NCBI GenBank assembly: GCA_943331445.1
Contig: CALQLO010000018.1
Location: forward strand, 1-36,589
Direction: 5' to 3'
Source: Akkermansia muciniphila
GTDB taxonomy: Bacteria > Verrucomicrobiota > Verrucomicrobiia > Opitutales > UBA953
DNA: 36,589 nucleotides
Every line of letters begins with the position of its first letter. Position 1 is the first letter of the stretch. The notes under the pieces were generated by a model. That model saw nothing but the letters and a program-made list of their open reading frames with translations, was not told where the DNA came from and ran no database searches. A program made the position numbers and the translations under genes. Of this stretch, positions 1-8,445 are shown in pieces.

Positions 1-323
1 AGGTTCATCGTCTGGTCCGTCTTCGCGTAGAAGACACGGCGGTTCTTGCCGTGCTTATCGAAGACCAGGATCTCGTCGTGGACAGGGCCAGCATATCCAG
101 CAGGACGGAAGTGGGTGTGGGAAGAGATCGTCCACAGGTTGCCTTGTGCATCGACGTCGAGGCCCGTCGGCGTGGCGATGTCGGGATGTTCGACAAGCAG
201 GGTCAATTTGACGCCGGGTTGGAGGATTTGGAGCTCCGGTGGAAGGTCGGTCGGGACGATCGGGGCTTTCACCGGGTCAGCGGCCATCGCCAAGGTGAAG
301 AAGAAGGGGAGGAACAGACGCAT
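1..323 (-). CDS. N-terminal part of a PVC-type propeller dehydrogenase (DUF7133-like), cut by the window edge
   Basis: The reading frame starts at the ATG complementary to 321-323 and stays open to base 1, giving 107 residues. It begins with a Sec signal peptide (MRLFLPFFFTLAMAA) and continues with the text LTLLVEHPDIATPTGLDVDAQGNL and, after a histidine-rich turn, GPVHDEILVFDKHGK. That pattern (enemy of nothing but a blade of an NHL/PQQ-type beta-propeller) matches the first blades of the large PVC 'membrane-bound dehydrogenase' proteins, which usually carry a C-terminal CxxCH cytochrome domain. The C-terminal part lies outside the window, so haem binding cannot be checked. It is divergent from the oxidoreductase at 403, with 79 bases between the start codons. 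Likely a periplasmic sugar or alcohol oxidising enzyme; substrate unknown. The start is secure because the signal peptide begins right at this ATG. Confidence 0.7.
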   Translation of the reverse strand, partial: MRLFLPFFFTLAMAADPVKAPIVPTDLPPELQILQPGVKLTLLVEHPDIATPTGLDVDAQGNLWTISSHTHFRPAGYAGPVHDEILVFDKHGKNRRVFYAKTDQTMN

Positions 324-402
324 GACTGGTGGTCACTCTAGGACATCGCTGGCCTTATCAGGTTGCTAGATTAATGATAAACGACAGGTATCGGTCACCC
401 CC

Positions 403-1551
403 ATGAAACGTCGTGATTTCCTCAGCGCTTCGGCGTTGGCCTTGTCGGCCGTGCTGCTGCGTGCACAGAGCGCCGAGCGTCCTCTGACCGTCGGTGTCAT
501 CGGCCATACCAGCCAGGGTAACTACGGGCATGGCGAGGACGCCGTCTGGCTCAAGATCCCTCAGACGAAGATCGTCGCCGTCGCCGATGCGGATGCCAAG
601 GGGCTTGCGATCGAAGCCAAGAAGCTCGGCGGCGTGAAGGCGTATGCCGACTACAAGGTCATGCTGGCCGAAGCCAAGCCGGACATCGCGGCGATCTGCG
701 CTCGGCACATCCATGAGCATCGCGACATGATCGTCGCGGCTATCGAAGCGGGCGTGAAGGGTATCTATATCGAGAAGCCATTCGTGCGCACTTTAGCCGA
801 AGCGGACGAGATTGTAAAGCTGTGCGCCGCCAAGGGCGTGCGGCTCGCCATCGCTCATCGCAATCGTTATCACCACGTGCTCGACACCGTAAAACACTTA
901 GTCGAGTCCGGCGAAATCGGAGCCCTCAAGGAAGTCCGCGTACGCGGGAAGCAAGACCAGCGTGGGGGTGGCCTCGACCTCTGGGTGCTGGGCGGGCACG
1001 GGTTCAACCTTGCGACCCTGTTCACCGGTCCGGCCATCTCTTGCGAGGCCACGATCCTCGTTGAAGGCCGTCCGGCGACCAAGGCTGACATCCATCTGGG
1101 TGACGAAGGCGTCGGTCTGATTGTCGGCGACGAAGTCCATGCCCGCTATGAGACCAAGAGCGGCATTCCCCTTTACTTTGATTCCAAGAAAGGCACCTGG
1201 ACGACCGGCACGCCGTTTGGGGCGCGCCTCATCGGGACCAAGGGTGTCATCTCCTTGCAGGTCGATGAAGAGCCGTTGGCTGTCCTTGAGCGCGATGGAA
1301 AGAAGACCGCGATCACCACGGCTGGCATCGGACAGCCTGAGCCCATCAAGGAGATCAAACTTATCAATGGCGGTCACCATGGCGCCGTGCGCGACCTTCT
1401 CTCGGCGATCGCCGACAAGCGCGGGCCGCTCTGTGGTCCGGAGGCAGGCCGTGAGACAGTGGAACTAACCCTAGCGGTCTTCGCGTCGTTCGCTACCGGC
1501 GGGAAGAAGGTCACGCTCCCGTTGGTTGATCGACTGCATCCTTTGCGCTGA
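403..1551 (+). CDS. Gfo/Idh/MocA family oxidoreductase with Tat signal
   Basis: A 382-residue NAD(P)-dependent oxidoreductase of the Gfo/Idh/MocA family. The N-terminus holds a twin-arginine signal (KRRDFL, residues 2-7, then a hydrophobic stretch to about residue 24), so it is probably exported folded with its nucleotide bound. The Rossmann part starts at residue 29 (TVGVIGHTSQG) and the family lysine is seen in EKP at 124-126; AHRNRYH (151-157) and GGHGFN (197-202) lie in the substrate-binding half. Length is usual for the family. Such PVC paralogues are often near DUF1080 and TIM-barrel isomerase genes, and known relatives oxidise or reduce sugar carbons, including making 3-keto-sugars; that role here is inference. 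The start is preceded by CACCCCC rather than a Shine-Dalgarno sequence. The gene ends 4 bases from the convergent serine hydrolase. Confidence 0.9.
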   Translation: MKRRDFLSASALALSAVLLRAQSAERPLTVGVIGHTSQGNYGHGEDAVWLKIPQTKIVAVADADAKGLAIEAKKLGGVKAYADYKVMLAEAKPDIAAICARHIHEHRDMIVAAIEAGVKGIYIEKPFVRTLAEADEIVKLCAAKGVRLAIAHRNRYHHVLDTVKHLVESGEIGALKEVRVRGKQDQRGGGLDLWVLGGHGFNLATLFTGPAISCEATILVEGRPATKADIHLGDEGVGLIVGDEVHARYETKSGIPLYFDSKKGTWTTGTPFGARLIGTKGVISLQVDEEPLAVLERDGKKTAITTAGIGQPEPIKEIKLINGGHHGAVRDLLSAIADKRGPLCGPEAGRETVELTLAVFASFATGGKKVTLPLVDRLHPLR

Positions 1552-1555
1552 ACGC

Positions 1556-2767
1556 TTAGCGGACCGTCGCCGCGCAGACCATCTCGAGGATGCGAGCGAT
1601 GCTGTAGTTCTCGTTGAAGTTGTTCTTCGGGTGAGCAGGCGGGGTCGTATGCGTACCGAAATTATCTGGACCCTGGGGGAGGCGGGTCAGGTCAGGGTTC
1701 CATTGGCCATCGGGGCCGCCCATCTTGTAGATGACGAGGTCCAGGGAGGGCACGATGTAGAGACAGAAGCCGCCGGCTCCTGTTTTGTAAAAGGCGTCAC
1801 GTGGGGCGCCGACGATGTGGCCATCGGCGTTGTGTTCGAACTGCAAACTGAACGGCCCGTGGGGATTGTAGGGCAGCGGGGAACGGCAGAGCTTGAGGTA
1901 GTCTGACGGGACGAGTTGGCGTCCTTCCCAGCGACCATCGTGGGCGAGGCAATAGCCGAAGCGGGCGGCATCGGTGGAATGGAGGGCAATACTACCCGCG
2001 CCGTTAGCGTGCTTCATGGTGACATCGCCGCGGAAGAGACAGTAACCCCAGGAACCCCAACCCATGGGCTTAGCGAACTTCTCGCCGATATAGTCCTGAA
2101 GTTCTTGGCCAGTGACGCGGCGCAGGACCATGGAAGCGATGTGCGGGGCCGGCGACGAGTAGGAGTAGCCTTCACCGGGGCCCGCCCAGAGCGGTGCGCG
2201 GAGCGAAGAGCCATCAACATCGCGGATGTCCTGTCCTTTGCCCGCCTTGAGCTGGCGGAACTCTCCTTTGACGACCGCGGAAGGTGTGGCGCCTTCGCCG
2301 TTGTGGCCCGAGGTCATGCAGAGCAAGTGGCCGAGGGTGATGTCAGCCTCACGTGGATCGCGTAAGGGGAGGGCTTCGGGCAGGAACTCTTTTGTGTATA
2401 CCTTGGTGTCGAGGCCATGCGGAATCTTTGCTTTAAATTCTTCCAGCATAACGCCGCAGGCAATGCTGGTGAACGCTTTGCCTGTGGAGGCCATGTCCGG
2501 ATTGGCATGCCGATGGGCGAGGCCATAATATTTCTCCAGCACCAGGTAGCCTTTGCTGATCACCACGAGGCCGCCGTTCGGGGCGTTCGAAAACTCCGTG
2601 GCGTGATAGGCTTGTTCCAGTCGGTCCAGGTCAACGCCGGCGAGGGCCCGGGCTTCGGTGGCATCCTTCGGTGTGCGCCAGCCGCCTTGCGCATCCGAGG
2701 GGGGGAAGTATTCGGCCGCACTGGCGGCGAGGGCGAGGAACGCTAGCAACAAGGCGGCTTTTTTCAT
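1556..2767 (-). CDS. Exported serine hydrolase of the beta-lactamase / penicillin-binding-protein-like family
   Basis: A 403-residue protein with a Sec signal peptide (residues 1-18) and the fold signature of class C beta-lactamase-like esterases and peptidases. The nucleophile motif SxxK is STGK at 94-97 (Ser94, Lys97). The second motif, usually YxN, reads YSS at 203-205, so the Asn is replaced by Ser. A KTGAGG stretch near residue 328 sits where the third motif (K/H-T-G) is expected. CMTSGHNGEG (150-159) is the loop usually found before motif two. Members include esterases, D-aminopeptidases and PBP-like proteins; the substrate cannot be told. It is divergent from the acetylxylan-esterase-like gene, with 104 bases between. 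Another hydrolase in an esterase-rich neighbourhood favours deacylation of glycans, which is inference. The start is preceded by TTACCC directly before ATG. Confidence 0.85.
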   Translation of the reverse strand: MKKAALLLAFLALAASAAEYFPPSDAQGGWRTPKDATEARALAGVDLDRLEQAYHATEFSNAPNGGLVVISKGYLVLEKYYGLAHRHANPDMASTGKAFTSIACGVMLEEFKAKIPHGLDTKVYTKEFLPEALPLRDPREADITLGHLLCMTSGHNGEGATPSAVVKGEFRQLKAGKGQDIRDVDGSSLRAPLWAGPGEGYSYSSPAPHIASMVLRRVTGQELQDYIGEKFAKPMGWGSWGYCLFRGDVTMKHANGAGSIALHSTDAARFGYCLAHDGRWEGRQLVPSDYLKLCRSPLPYNPHGPFSLQFEHNADGHIVGAPRDAFYKTGAGGFCLYIVPSLDLVIYKMGGPDGQWNPDLTRLPQGPDNFGTHTTPPAHPKNNFNENYSIARILEMVCAATVR

Positions 2768-2871
2768 GGGTAAGTGGTGGGACAGCGGGGTGGCTGTAAG
2801 GTTTGGCGGAATCTGTGGGCCAAGGCGAGGGCAGGTTTGACCCCGGGCGGCGGCCTGTTCATACGAAACTT

Positions 2872-4170
2872 ATGAACCGACTCTTACCCCTCGTCGCTGC
2901 CCTCTGCTTGTCGTCGCTGGCGGCGCAGGTCGCCAAGCCCGAATCCCCGATTAAAATCACGGCCCGCGCCCAACGTGCGGATGCCGTTTATCATCAGGGC
3001 GAGAAGGTGGTCTTTGATGTCAGTGTCACAGATGAGGGGCGACCAGCGAACGGCATGATTGAATGGGCCATCGTTAAGGACGGCCTGCCGACGGATCAGA
3101 AAGGTAAAGCCGAGCTCGCGAACGGCAAAGCCGTGGCCGAAGGCTCGTTGAACGAGCCGGGGTTTATTCAGGTACGCGTCACCTATCGGCTGGGCACCGC
3201 GCCCAAATCACCCGTCGTTGTCGGACTCGGCGGGGCCGCGATCGACCCGACGGAGATTAAGCCCAGCCTGGCGGTCCCCGCTAATTTTGATGCCTTCTGG
3301 GCAAGCATGAAGAAAAAGTTAGCCGCCATCCCCCTTGATCCGAAGCTCGTCCCGGTCAAGTCGCCGGTCAAAGGCATTGAGTCATTCGACGTCACCGCTC
3401 CGGCACTTGGCCTCCAGATTTCCGGTTACATGTCCAAGCCGATTGGGGCGAAACCTAAGAGCCTGCCGATCATCCTGACCGTGCATGGCGCGGGGGTGAG
3501 CGATAGTTCGCTCGGTGGTTCCGCGGGTTGGGCGAGCCGGGGTTTTATCGCGATGGATATGAATGCGCACGGGCTACCTAACGGTCAGCCGAAGCAGTTT
3601 TACGCCGACCTGTATGCCGGCCCGATGAATCCCTATCGCTATGAACACCGCGACGATCCAGAGAAGGCCTATTTCACCGGCATGATGTTGCGCCTTATTC
3701 GGGGTATCGACGTCCTGACCGCCCAGCCAGAGTGGGATGGTAAGCGGGTGATTGTCTTCGGCGCTAGTCAGGGCGGCTACCAAGCCATTGCTGCGGCCGG
3801 CCTCGATGCCCGGGTCACTTATTTTGTGGCCGGCGTCCCCGCCGGATGTGATCACAGCGGCATGATGGCTAATCGTATCGCTGGCTGGCCGAAGATCGCA
3901 CCGATGAAGGAAGGCAAGCCGGACATGAGCGTCGTCGAGGCCTTCCGTTATATCGATTGTATGAACTTCGCGACGCGCACCAAGGCGGCGGGCTGCTATT
4001 TCACCGTCGGCTTCATCGATACCGTCTGCCCACCCACGAGTGTCTACGCGGCCTATAACCAGCTCACCATTCCCAAGGAGATTTATAACGACATTCCCAG
4101 CGGCCATGCGAATTCTCCGCAGGCAAGCGAAGGCATGCGGCAGGCGGTCATGAAGTACGTTGGCAAATAG
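2872..4170 (+). CDS. Acetylxylan-esterase-like alpha/beta hydrolase (AXE1 family)
   Basis: A 432-residue exported hydrolase. I start it at 2872 because the signal peptide (MNRLLPLVAALCLSSLAAQ) begins there; the frame is open upstream to 2803 but that part is not signal-like. Residues 25-115 form a beta-rich N-terminal domain; the AXE1-type hydrolase follows from about 131 (PANFDAFWASMKKKL is the family's entry helix). HGAG (205-208) fits the oxyanion loop, GASQGG (297-302) the nucleophile elbow with Ser299, and Asp383 with His412 (SGHANS) complete the triad. Relatives remove acetyl groups from xylan or cephalosporins; here an acetylated polysaccharide is likely but not shown. A TTGACC at 2837-2842 is a possible -35 box, which would place transcription start close to the ATG. 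Confidence 0.87.
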   Translation: MNRLLPLVAALCLSSLAAQVAKPESPIKITARAQRADAVYHQGEKVVFDVSVTDEGRPANGMIEWAIVKDGLPTDQKGKAELANGKAVAEGSLNEPGFIQVRVTYRLGTAPKSPVVVGLGGAAIDPTEIKPSLAVPANFDAFWASMKKKLAAIPLDPKLVPVKSPVKGIESFDVTAPALGLQISGYMSKPIGAKPKSLPIILTVHGAGVSDSSLGGSAGWASRGFIAMDMNAHGLPNGQPKQFYADLYAGPMNPYRYEHRDDPEKAYFTGMMLRLIRGIDVLTAQPEWDGKRVIVFGASQGGYQAIAAAGLDARVTYFVAGVPAGCDHSGMMANRIAGWPKIAPMKEGKPDMSVVEAFRYIDCMNFATRTKAAGCYFTVGFIDTVCPPTSVYAAYNQLTIPKEIYNDIPSGHANSPQASEGMRQAVMKYVGK

Positions 4171-4197
4171 AGTATAGAGTTTTGAGTATCGAGTATC
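4170..4197. repeat. Short direct repeats GAGTAT, three copies
   Basis: GAGTAT occurs at 4170-4175, 4184-4189 and 4191-4196, the first sharing its G with the stop codon at 4168-4170; the last two are followed by C. The spacer 4171-4475 is non-coding apart from these repeats, the hairpin at 4239-4253, the inverted-repeat element at 4281-4388 and presumably the promoter of the next gene. Function unknown. Confidence 0.55.
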
Positions 4198-4238
4198 GGT
4201 AGGGGTTCGGCTGGCATGGTGAACGGCTGCGAAGCAGG

Positions 4239-4253
4239 CGCGGCGTAGCCGCG
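4239..4253. repeat. Perfect small hairpin in a GC-rich intergenic repeat
   Basis: CGCGGC-GTA-GCCGCG forms a perfect 6-bp stem with a 3-base loop. There is no T-tract after it, so it is not a canonical terminator. It lies between the esterase stop and the 108-bp inverted-repeat element and looks like part of a dispersed extragenic repeat; other copies are not present in this window. Confidence 0.5.
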
Positions 4254-4280
4254 AGGGGGCAAGCTGGCACGGGGTTATGG

Positions 4281-4388
4281 GGTAGGGCGTGGCTCTCCGC
4301 GCCCGCCGTTGACCGTGCGGAGGATAGGTTGTCGGGTGAGGTGCGCATGTCTGTCCGCGAACGGACGGCTCGGAGAGCCATCCCTACC
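4281..4388. repeat. 108-bp element with imperfect terminal inverted repeats (REP/MITE-like)
   Basis: The left arm 4281-4310 and the right arm 4360-4388 are imperfect inverted repeats of 30 and 29 bases sharing GGTAGGG, TGGCTCTCCG and CCGTT in the same order. Between them lies a 49-base centre. A second hairpin, GTCCG-CGAA-CGGAC (4353-4366), overlaps the inner edge of the right arm. No transposase is encoded in the window. The layout resembles non-autonomous mobile elements or bacterial extragenic palindromes. It lies upstream of the 1313-residue protein gene and the frame of that gene runs open through it, but the true start at 4476 leaves it non-coding. Confidence 0.65.
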
Positions 4389-4475
4389 CGAGGCAAGGAG
4401 TCATCTCCGTGGCGGGAGGTTTGGTCGGAAAGGCTGGTAACCTTTGGTCGATCTCATTGTCTTAAGGATACCCCA

Positions 4476-7400
4476 ATGAGACTGCTTTGCGCCTTCCTGC
4501 TGACCTTGCTGGCTTTACCGGCCGCCGAGCCGCTCTACGACCAGAAGAATCTAGCCGCGTGGTGTATTGTGCCGTTCGACAACCAGAAGCGCACGCCGGA
4601 GCAACGGGCTACGATGGTGGCGAAGATGGGCCTCACCAAGGTCGCCTATGATTGGCGGAGCGAACATGTCGCCGAGTTCGAACAGGAGATCTTGGCTTAT
4701 AAGAAGCACGGCATCGAATACTTCGCTTTCTGGGCTTACCACGACGAGGCCTTTCGGCTTTTTGAAAAATATAAACTCCACCCGCAAATCTGGGTAATCG
4801 CAGGCGTCAAGGGTGACACCCAAGAAGCCAAGGTGAAGAACGCCGCGGAAGGGTTGCTGCCGACGATCGCTAAGACGGCGAAGATTGGGAGCAAGCTGGC
4901 GATTTATAATCACGGCGGTTGGTCCGGTGAGCCGGAGAACATGGTAGCCATCTGCGAATACCTAAAGAAGAACTACGGCGTCACCAACGTCGGCATTGTT
5001 TACAATCTGCACCACGGCCACGGCCATCTTGCCAGGTTAGACGAAGCGTTGAAGCTGATGCTCCCTCATCTGCTCTGTCTCAATATCAATGGCATGGACA
5101 TCGAGGGAGACGCCAAGGGGCGCAAGATCCTGCCGGTCGGCGCGGGCACCCAAGACCTCAAGGTGCTGCGACAGGTGCGCGCCAGCGGTTACGCCGGCGT
5201 CATTGGCATCCTGAATCATACCATGGAAGACGCCGAAGGCCGTCTGCTCGACAATCTGGACGGACTCAAGTGGCTCGTGCCGCAACTCGACGACGCGCCG
5301 ACTGGGCCGAAGCCTAAGTATCGGACGTGGTCGGACAAACCCGTCATGAAGACGACGGCCATCCCCTCAGGGCGACCCACCGGGGTGCCTTCTGTCAGTC
5401 CTGAATTCGGGAAGGCCCTCGCGGGTGGCTGGGTCGTCGATGGCGGAGCTCAGTTTGAGCAATGGCCGCTCACCATTGAGTGTCTCGCCAAACTAAATTC
5501 CAAGAGTGGTTTCAATATCCTCGTTTCAAATAATGAAAAATCCGCCAGTACGCACTGGGAGGTCTATAGTTATGTCAAAACAGGTTGCCTCAGTATCTAC
5601 CTGCCAGGCTTCGGCGGTGAGTATCGTAGCGAGACGGATATTTGCGACGGCAAGTGGCACGACATTCTCGCCAGCGTCTCGGCGGAGAAAGTTCGCCTCT
5701 GGGTGGATGGTAAAATGGTGCTCGAGCGGGCGACAGCCCCGGCGGGCCCTCTCCGCCCGCCACAGCAACATAAGCTCGGCTTTGGACAGTTGATTGATGC
5801 TTCTGTGGGCTGTGACGGCATTATTGATGACGTCCGCATTTCGCGTGGAGCGAATGATCCCACGACTTGGATTAAGGGCCCGCGTAAGCGCATGGATATC
5901 TCCCTCGGTCTTTGGAACTTTGATGACATCGATCAGATTACGGCCCGCCGGGCTGGACCCGCACCCGCGCCGTTCACTCCGGGGCTCGCGCCTTTACGAC
6001 GGGAAGATAATATCATCGCCGATCAATTCGTAAATCGCGATCGCGTGTTTGATTACTACGCCAAGGAGGCGATGGAGTTTATGGGACATCAGCCGGCACC
6101 GGTCATGCTTCCTTCCTATCCTGGCCTAGATGGAGGCAGTCAGGGGCATTGGGGCAATCAGAACGACGCGGTCACCTGGAAGGACGGACGCTGGGATAAG
6201 GCCGACCATGGGGTTCTGTTCAGCGGCGTCTTTCGTGGTGCCGGGCTGACGATTCCCAAGGCGGTTTGCGTACGCAAGGGTACTGAAGCCGCTTGCTTCG
6301 ATCCACTCACGCTTTCTTTCCCGGTTCGCTGGACGGGTGACTTCATTAAACTTGGAGATGGCCGGCACGGCTTCGGGGGCGGTGCGAACATGGCCGGGAA
6401 GTTATCCCTGAAAACTTTAGCCGAAAAGCCTAAGGGTGATTGGAAATACCACGGCTTCTATCGCCACGGCGAACGGACGATTTTTGCCTATAACAAAGGC
6501 GGCAGCGAATACCTAGCCGATGCTTGGGAGGGTGAGCAGCCGGCGGAGAAACTGGCTGCCTTCACTAAGGGTGGCCCTGCACAGTGGCCCGCCTGGCTTG
6601 AAACGACAGGGAAATTGGGTACGCAGCAGCCCTTTGCCACGGATACGGTGCTGCCCCCGTTCAAGAATCCCTATGGGACGCTCTTCTTTATCACCGGGAT
6701 CGACTTCTTTAAGGATGGCACGGCGGCCGTCTGCACCATGACCGGTGAGGTTTGGTTGGTGAAGGGTCTGGACGCCCAGTTTGATCACGTGCGCTGGAAG
6801 CGTTTTGCCGCCGGGCTGCACCACGCCCTCGGGGTCAAAATCATCGACGATAAGCTTTACGTGCTGGGGCGTGATCAGATTACCCGCTTGCATGACCTTA
6901 ACGGGGATGGCGAGGCGGACTTCTACGAGTGTGTGAACAACGCGATGACCACTTCACCAGGCGGCCATGACTTCATCGTTGGCCTGGATGCAGATGCCCA
7001 GGGGCGATTCTACACCTCGTCGGGAAATCAAGGTGTCTTACGGCTTAGCGATTCCAATAAAGTAGAAGTGCTCGCCACTGGCTTACGTAATCCCAACGGA
7101 ATCAGCGTCACGCCGGATGGCAAATTCATCCTTTCCAATGTGCAGGAAGGCAATTGGACGCCCGCTTCCGCGGTCTGTCAGGTGGAAGTGGGTCGCAATG
7201 AAGGCACGCACTTCGGTTCAGGTGGCCTCAAGCCATCTGGCATGAATACGTTACCGATTCTGCAGCTTCCGCGCGGGGAAGACAATTCCTGTGGTGGGCA
7301 GATTTTCCTCTCTGAGTCTGGCTGGTCGGGCTTAAAGGGTGATGGCAATTTCCTCCACTTCTCATTTGGCACTGGCAGCGCCTGGTTGGTTTCACGTCAG

Positions 7401-8417
7401 TTGCTCGAGGGCGTCTGGCAGTCGGCAGCGGTGAAGATTACCGGTAATTTTATGACGGGACCTCAGCATGGCCGCTTCGGCCCGCATGATGGCCATCTGT
7501 ATGTGAGCGGCATGGTGGGGTGGGGGAGCTATACACCTGAAGACGGGGCTCTCCATCGAGTTCGTCACACCGGCGGAGAATTTCCGACCCTCATTGGCCA
7601 TGAAGCCCGGGATAACGGCGTGCTGCTTCGATTTAATCGTGTTGTGGATGCATCGTTCGCGGCGAAAGCGTCTTCGCATTTCGCCCAATGTTGGAACTAC
7701 CTCTTCGGGCCGGCTTATGGTTCGCCGGAATATTCTGTGAAGTATCCCGACTCCATCGGTCACGACCCGCTGGAGATTCGGAGCGCCCATGTCGTGGAGC
7801 AGGGCCGCGCCATCTTCTTGGAAATTCCACAGCTTACCCCGGCGAACCAGATTCATCTGCATGTTGGGGTGATGCCGGCACGGTCTCAGGATGTTTTTCT
7901 GACCGCCCATCACCTGGGTAAGCCGTACACCGATTACCCTGGGTATGTCGCGGTGCCTAAGGTCATGGGGCATGATCACGTCGCTCCGGTTGCGACCGGT
8001 AAAGTTAATCCCGTTAAATGGGAAATCGAGATGTGTCGTGGTCCAGTCCGAGAAATGAAACTGCAGGCCGCCACGGGTCTGCAATACCTCCAGAAAGAAT
8101 TACGAGCCAAGGCAGGCGAGGGCATTGCTTTGCAGTTCGATAATCCGGATGTCATGCCGCACAATTTCGTCTTGGTCGCCCCTGGTGCGTTGGAACGGGT
8201 GGGTGAACTTTCGGCGAAGATGGTGGCCATGCCTGACGGCTATGCCCGACATTACGTCCCCGAGTCGCCCGAGGTGCTTTGCTATTCGCGTATGCTCGAC
8301 CCGGGGAAGCAGGCTACCGTCTTCTTTAATGCGCCGAAGGAGCCTGGTCGTTACCCCTATTTCTGTTCGTTCCCGGGGCATTCTCAAATGATGCGCGGTG
8401 TGCTGATTGTGGAATAG
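4476..8417 (+). CDS. Exported multidomain protein: TIM barrel, LamG-like, DUF6797-like, beta-propeller and type-1 copper cupredoxin
   Basis: A 1313-residue protein; the start at 4476 is chosen because a signal peptide (MRLLCAFLLTLLALPAAE) begins there. Residues about 20-275 look like the xylose-isomerase-type TIM barrel of sugar isomerases/epimerases (AAWCIVPFDNQKRTPEQRA, then EYFAFWAY). About 309-490 is LamG/concanavalin-like (GKWHDILASV, LWVDGKMV, IIDDVRIS). About 509-640 matches the DUF6797 type (YPGLDGG, HWGNQND, LFSGVFRGAG). About 725-1030 is a propeller (DLNGDGEADF, LATGLRNPNGISVTPDG). Residues 1175-1313 are an azurin/plastocyanin-like domain with all four type-1 copper ligands: His1229 (MPHNF), Cys1297, His1302 and Met1306, in C-x4-H-x3-M spacing as in azurin. 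No CxxCH haem motif is present. Likely a periplasmic sugar-modifying or oxidising protein passing electrons through copper; the activity is inferred. Confidence 0.82.
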   Translation: MRLLCAFLLTLLALPAAEPLYDQKNLAAWCIVPFDNQKRTPEQRATMVAKMGLTKVAYDWRSEHVAEFEQEILAYKKHGIEYFAFWAYHDEAFRLFEKYKLHPQIWVIAGVKGDTQEAKVKNAAEGLLPTIAKTAKIGSKLAIYNHGGWSGEPENMVAICEYLKKNYGVTNVGIVYNLHHGHGHLARLDEALKLMLPHLLCLNINGMDIEGDAKGRKILPVGAGTQDLKVLRQVRASGYAGVIGILNHTMEDAEGRLLDNLDGLKWLVPQLDDAPTGPKPKYRTWSDKPVMKTTAIPSGRPTGVPSVSPEFGKALAGGWVVDGGAQFEQWPLTIECLAKLNSKSGFNILVSNNEKSASTHWEVYSYVKTGCLSIYLPGFGGEYRSETDICDGKWHDILASVSAEKVRLWVDGKMVLERATAPAGPLRPPQQHKLGFGQLIDASVGCDGIIDDVRISRGANDPTTWIKGPRKRMDISLGLWNFDDIDQITARRAGPAPAPFTPGLAPLRREDNIIADQFVNRDRVFDYYAKEAMEFMGHQPAPVMLPSYPGLDGGSQGHWGNQNDAVTWKDGRWDKADHGVLFSGVFRGAGLTIPKAVCVRKGTEAACFDPLTLSFPVRWTGDFIKLGDGRHGFGGGANMAGKLSLKTLAEKPKGDWKYHGFYRHGERTIFAYNKGGSEYLADAWEGEQPAEKLAAFTKGGPAQWPAWLETTGKLGTQQPFATDTVLPPFKNPYGTLFFITGIDFFKDGTAAVCTMTGEVWLVKGLDAQFDHVRWKRFAAGLHHALGVKIIDDKLYVLGRDQITRLHDLNGDGEADFYECVNNAMTTSPGGHDFIVGLDADAQGRFYTSSGNQGVLRLSDSNKVEVLATGLRNPNGISVTPDGKFILSNVQEGNWTPASAVCQVEVGRNEGTHFGSGGLKPSGMNTLPILQLPRGEDNSCGGQIFLSESGWSGLKGDGNFLHFSFGTGSAWLVSRQLLEGVWQSAAVKITGNFMTGPQHGRFGPHDGHLYVSGMVGWGSYTPEDGALHRVRHTGGEFPTLIGHEARDNGVLLRFNRVVDASFAAKASSHFAQCWNYLFGPAYGSPEYSVKYPDSIGHDPLEIRSAHVVEQGRAIFLEIPQLTPANQIHLHVGVMPARSQDVFLTAHHLGKPYTDYPGYVAVPKVMGHDHVAPVATGKVNPVKWEIEMCRGPVREMKLQAATGLQYLQKELRAKAGEGIALQFDNPDVMPHNFVLVAPGALERVGELSAKMVAMPDGYARHYVPESPEVLCYSRMLDPGKQATVFFNAPKEPGRYPYFCSFPGHSQMMRGVLIVE

Positions 8418-8445
8418 GGTTTGGCGTTGCAGGTGAGCACCTGGC

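Noticed and set aside
4329-4475. Upstream extension of the giant fusion protein frame
   Set aside because: It runs through the inverted-repeat element and would bury the clear signal peptide starting at 4476.
7392-8084. 230-codon minus-strand frame inside the giant fusion gene
   Set aside because: Antisense to the propeller and linker region of a supported protein, no motifs.
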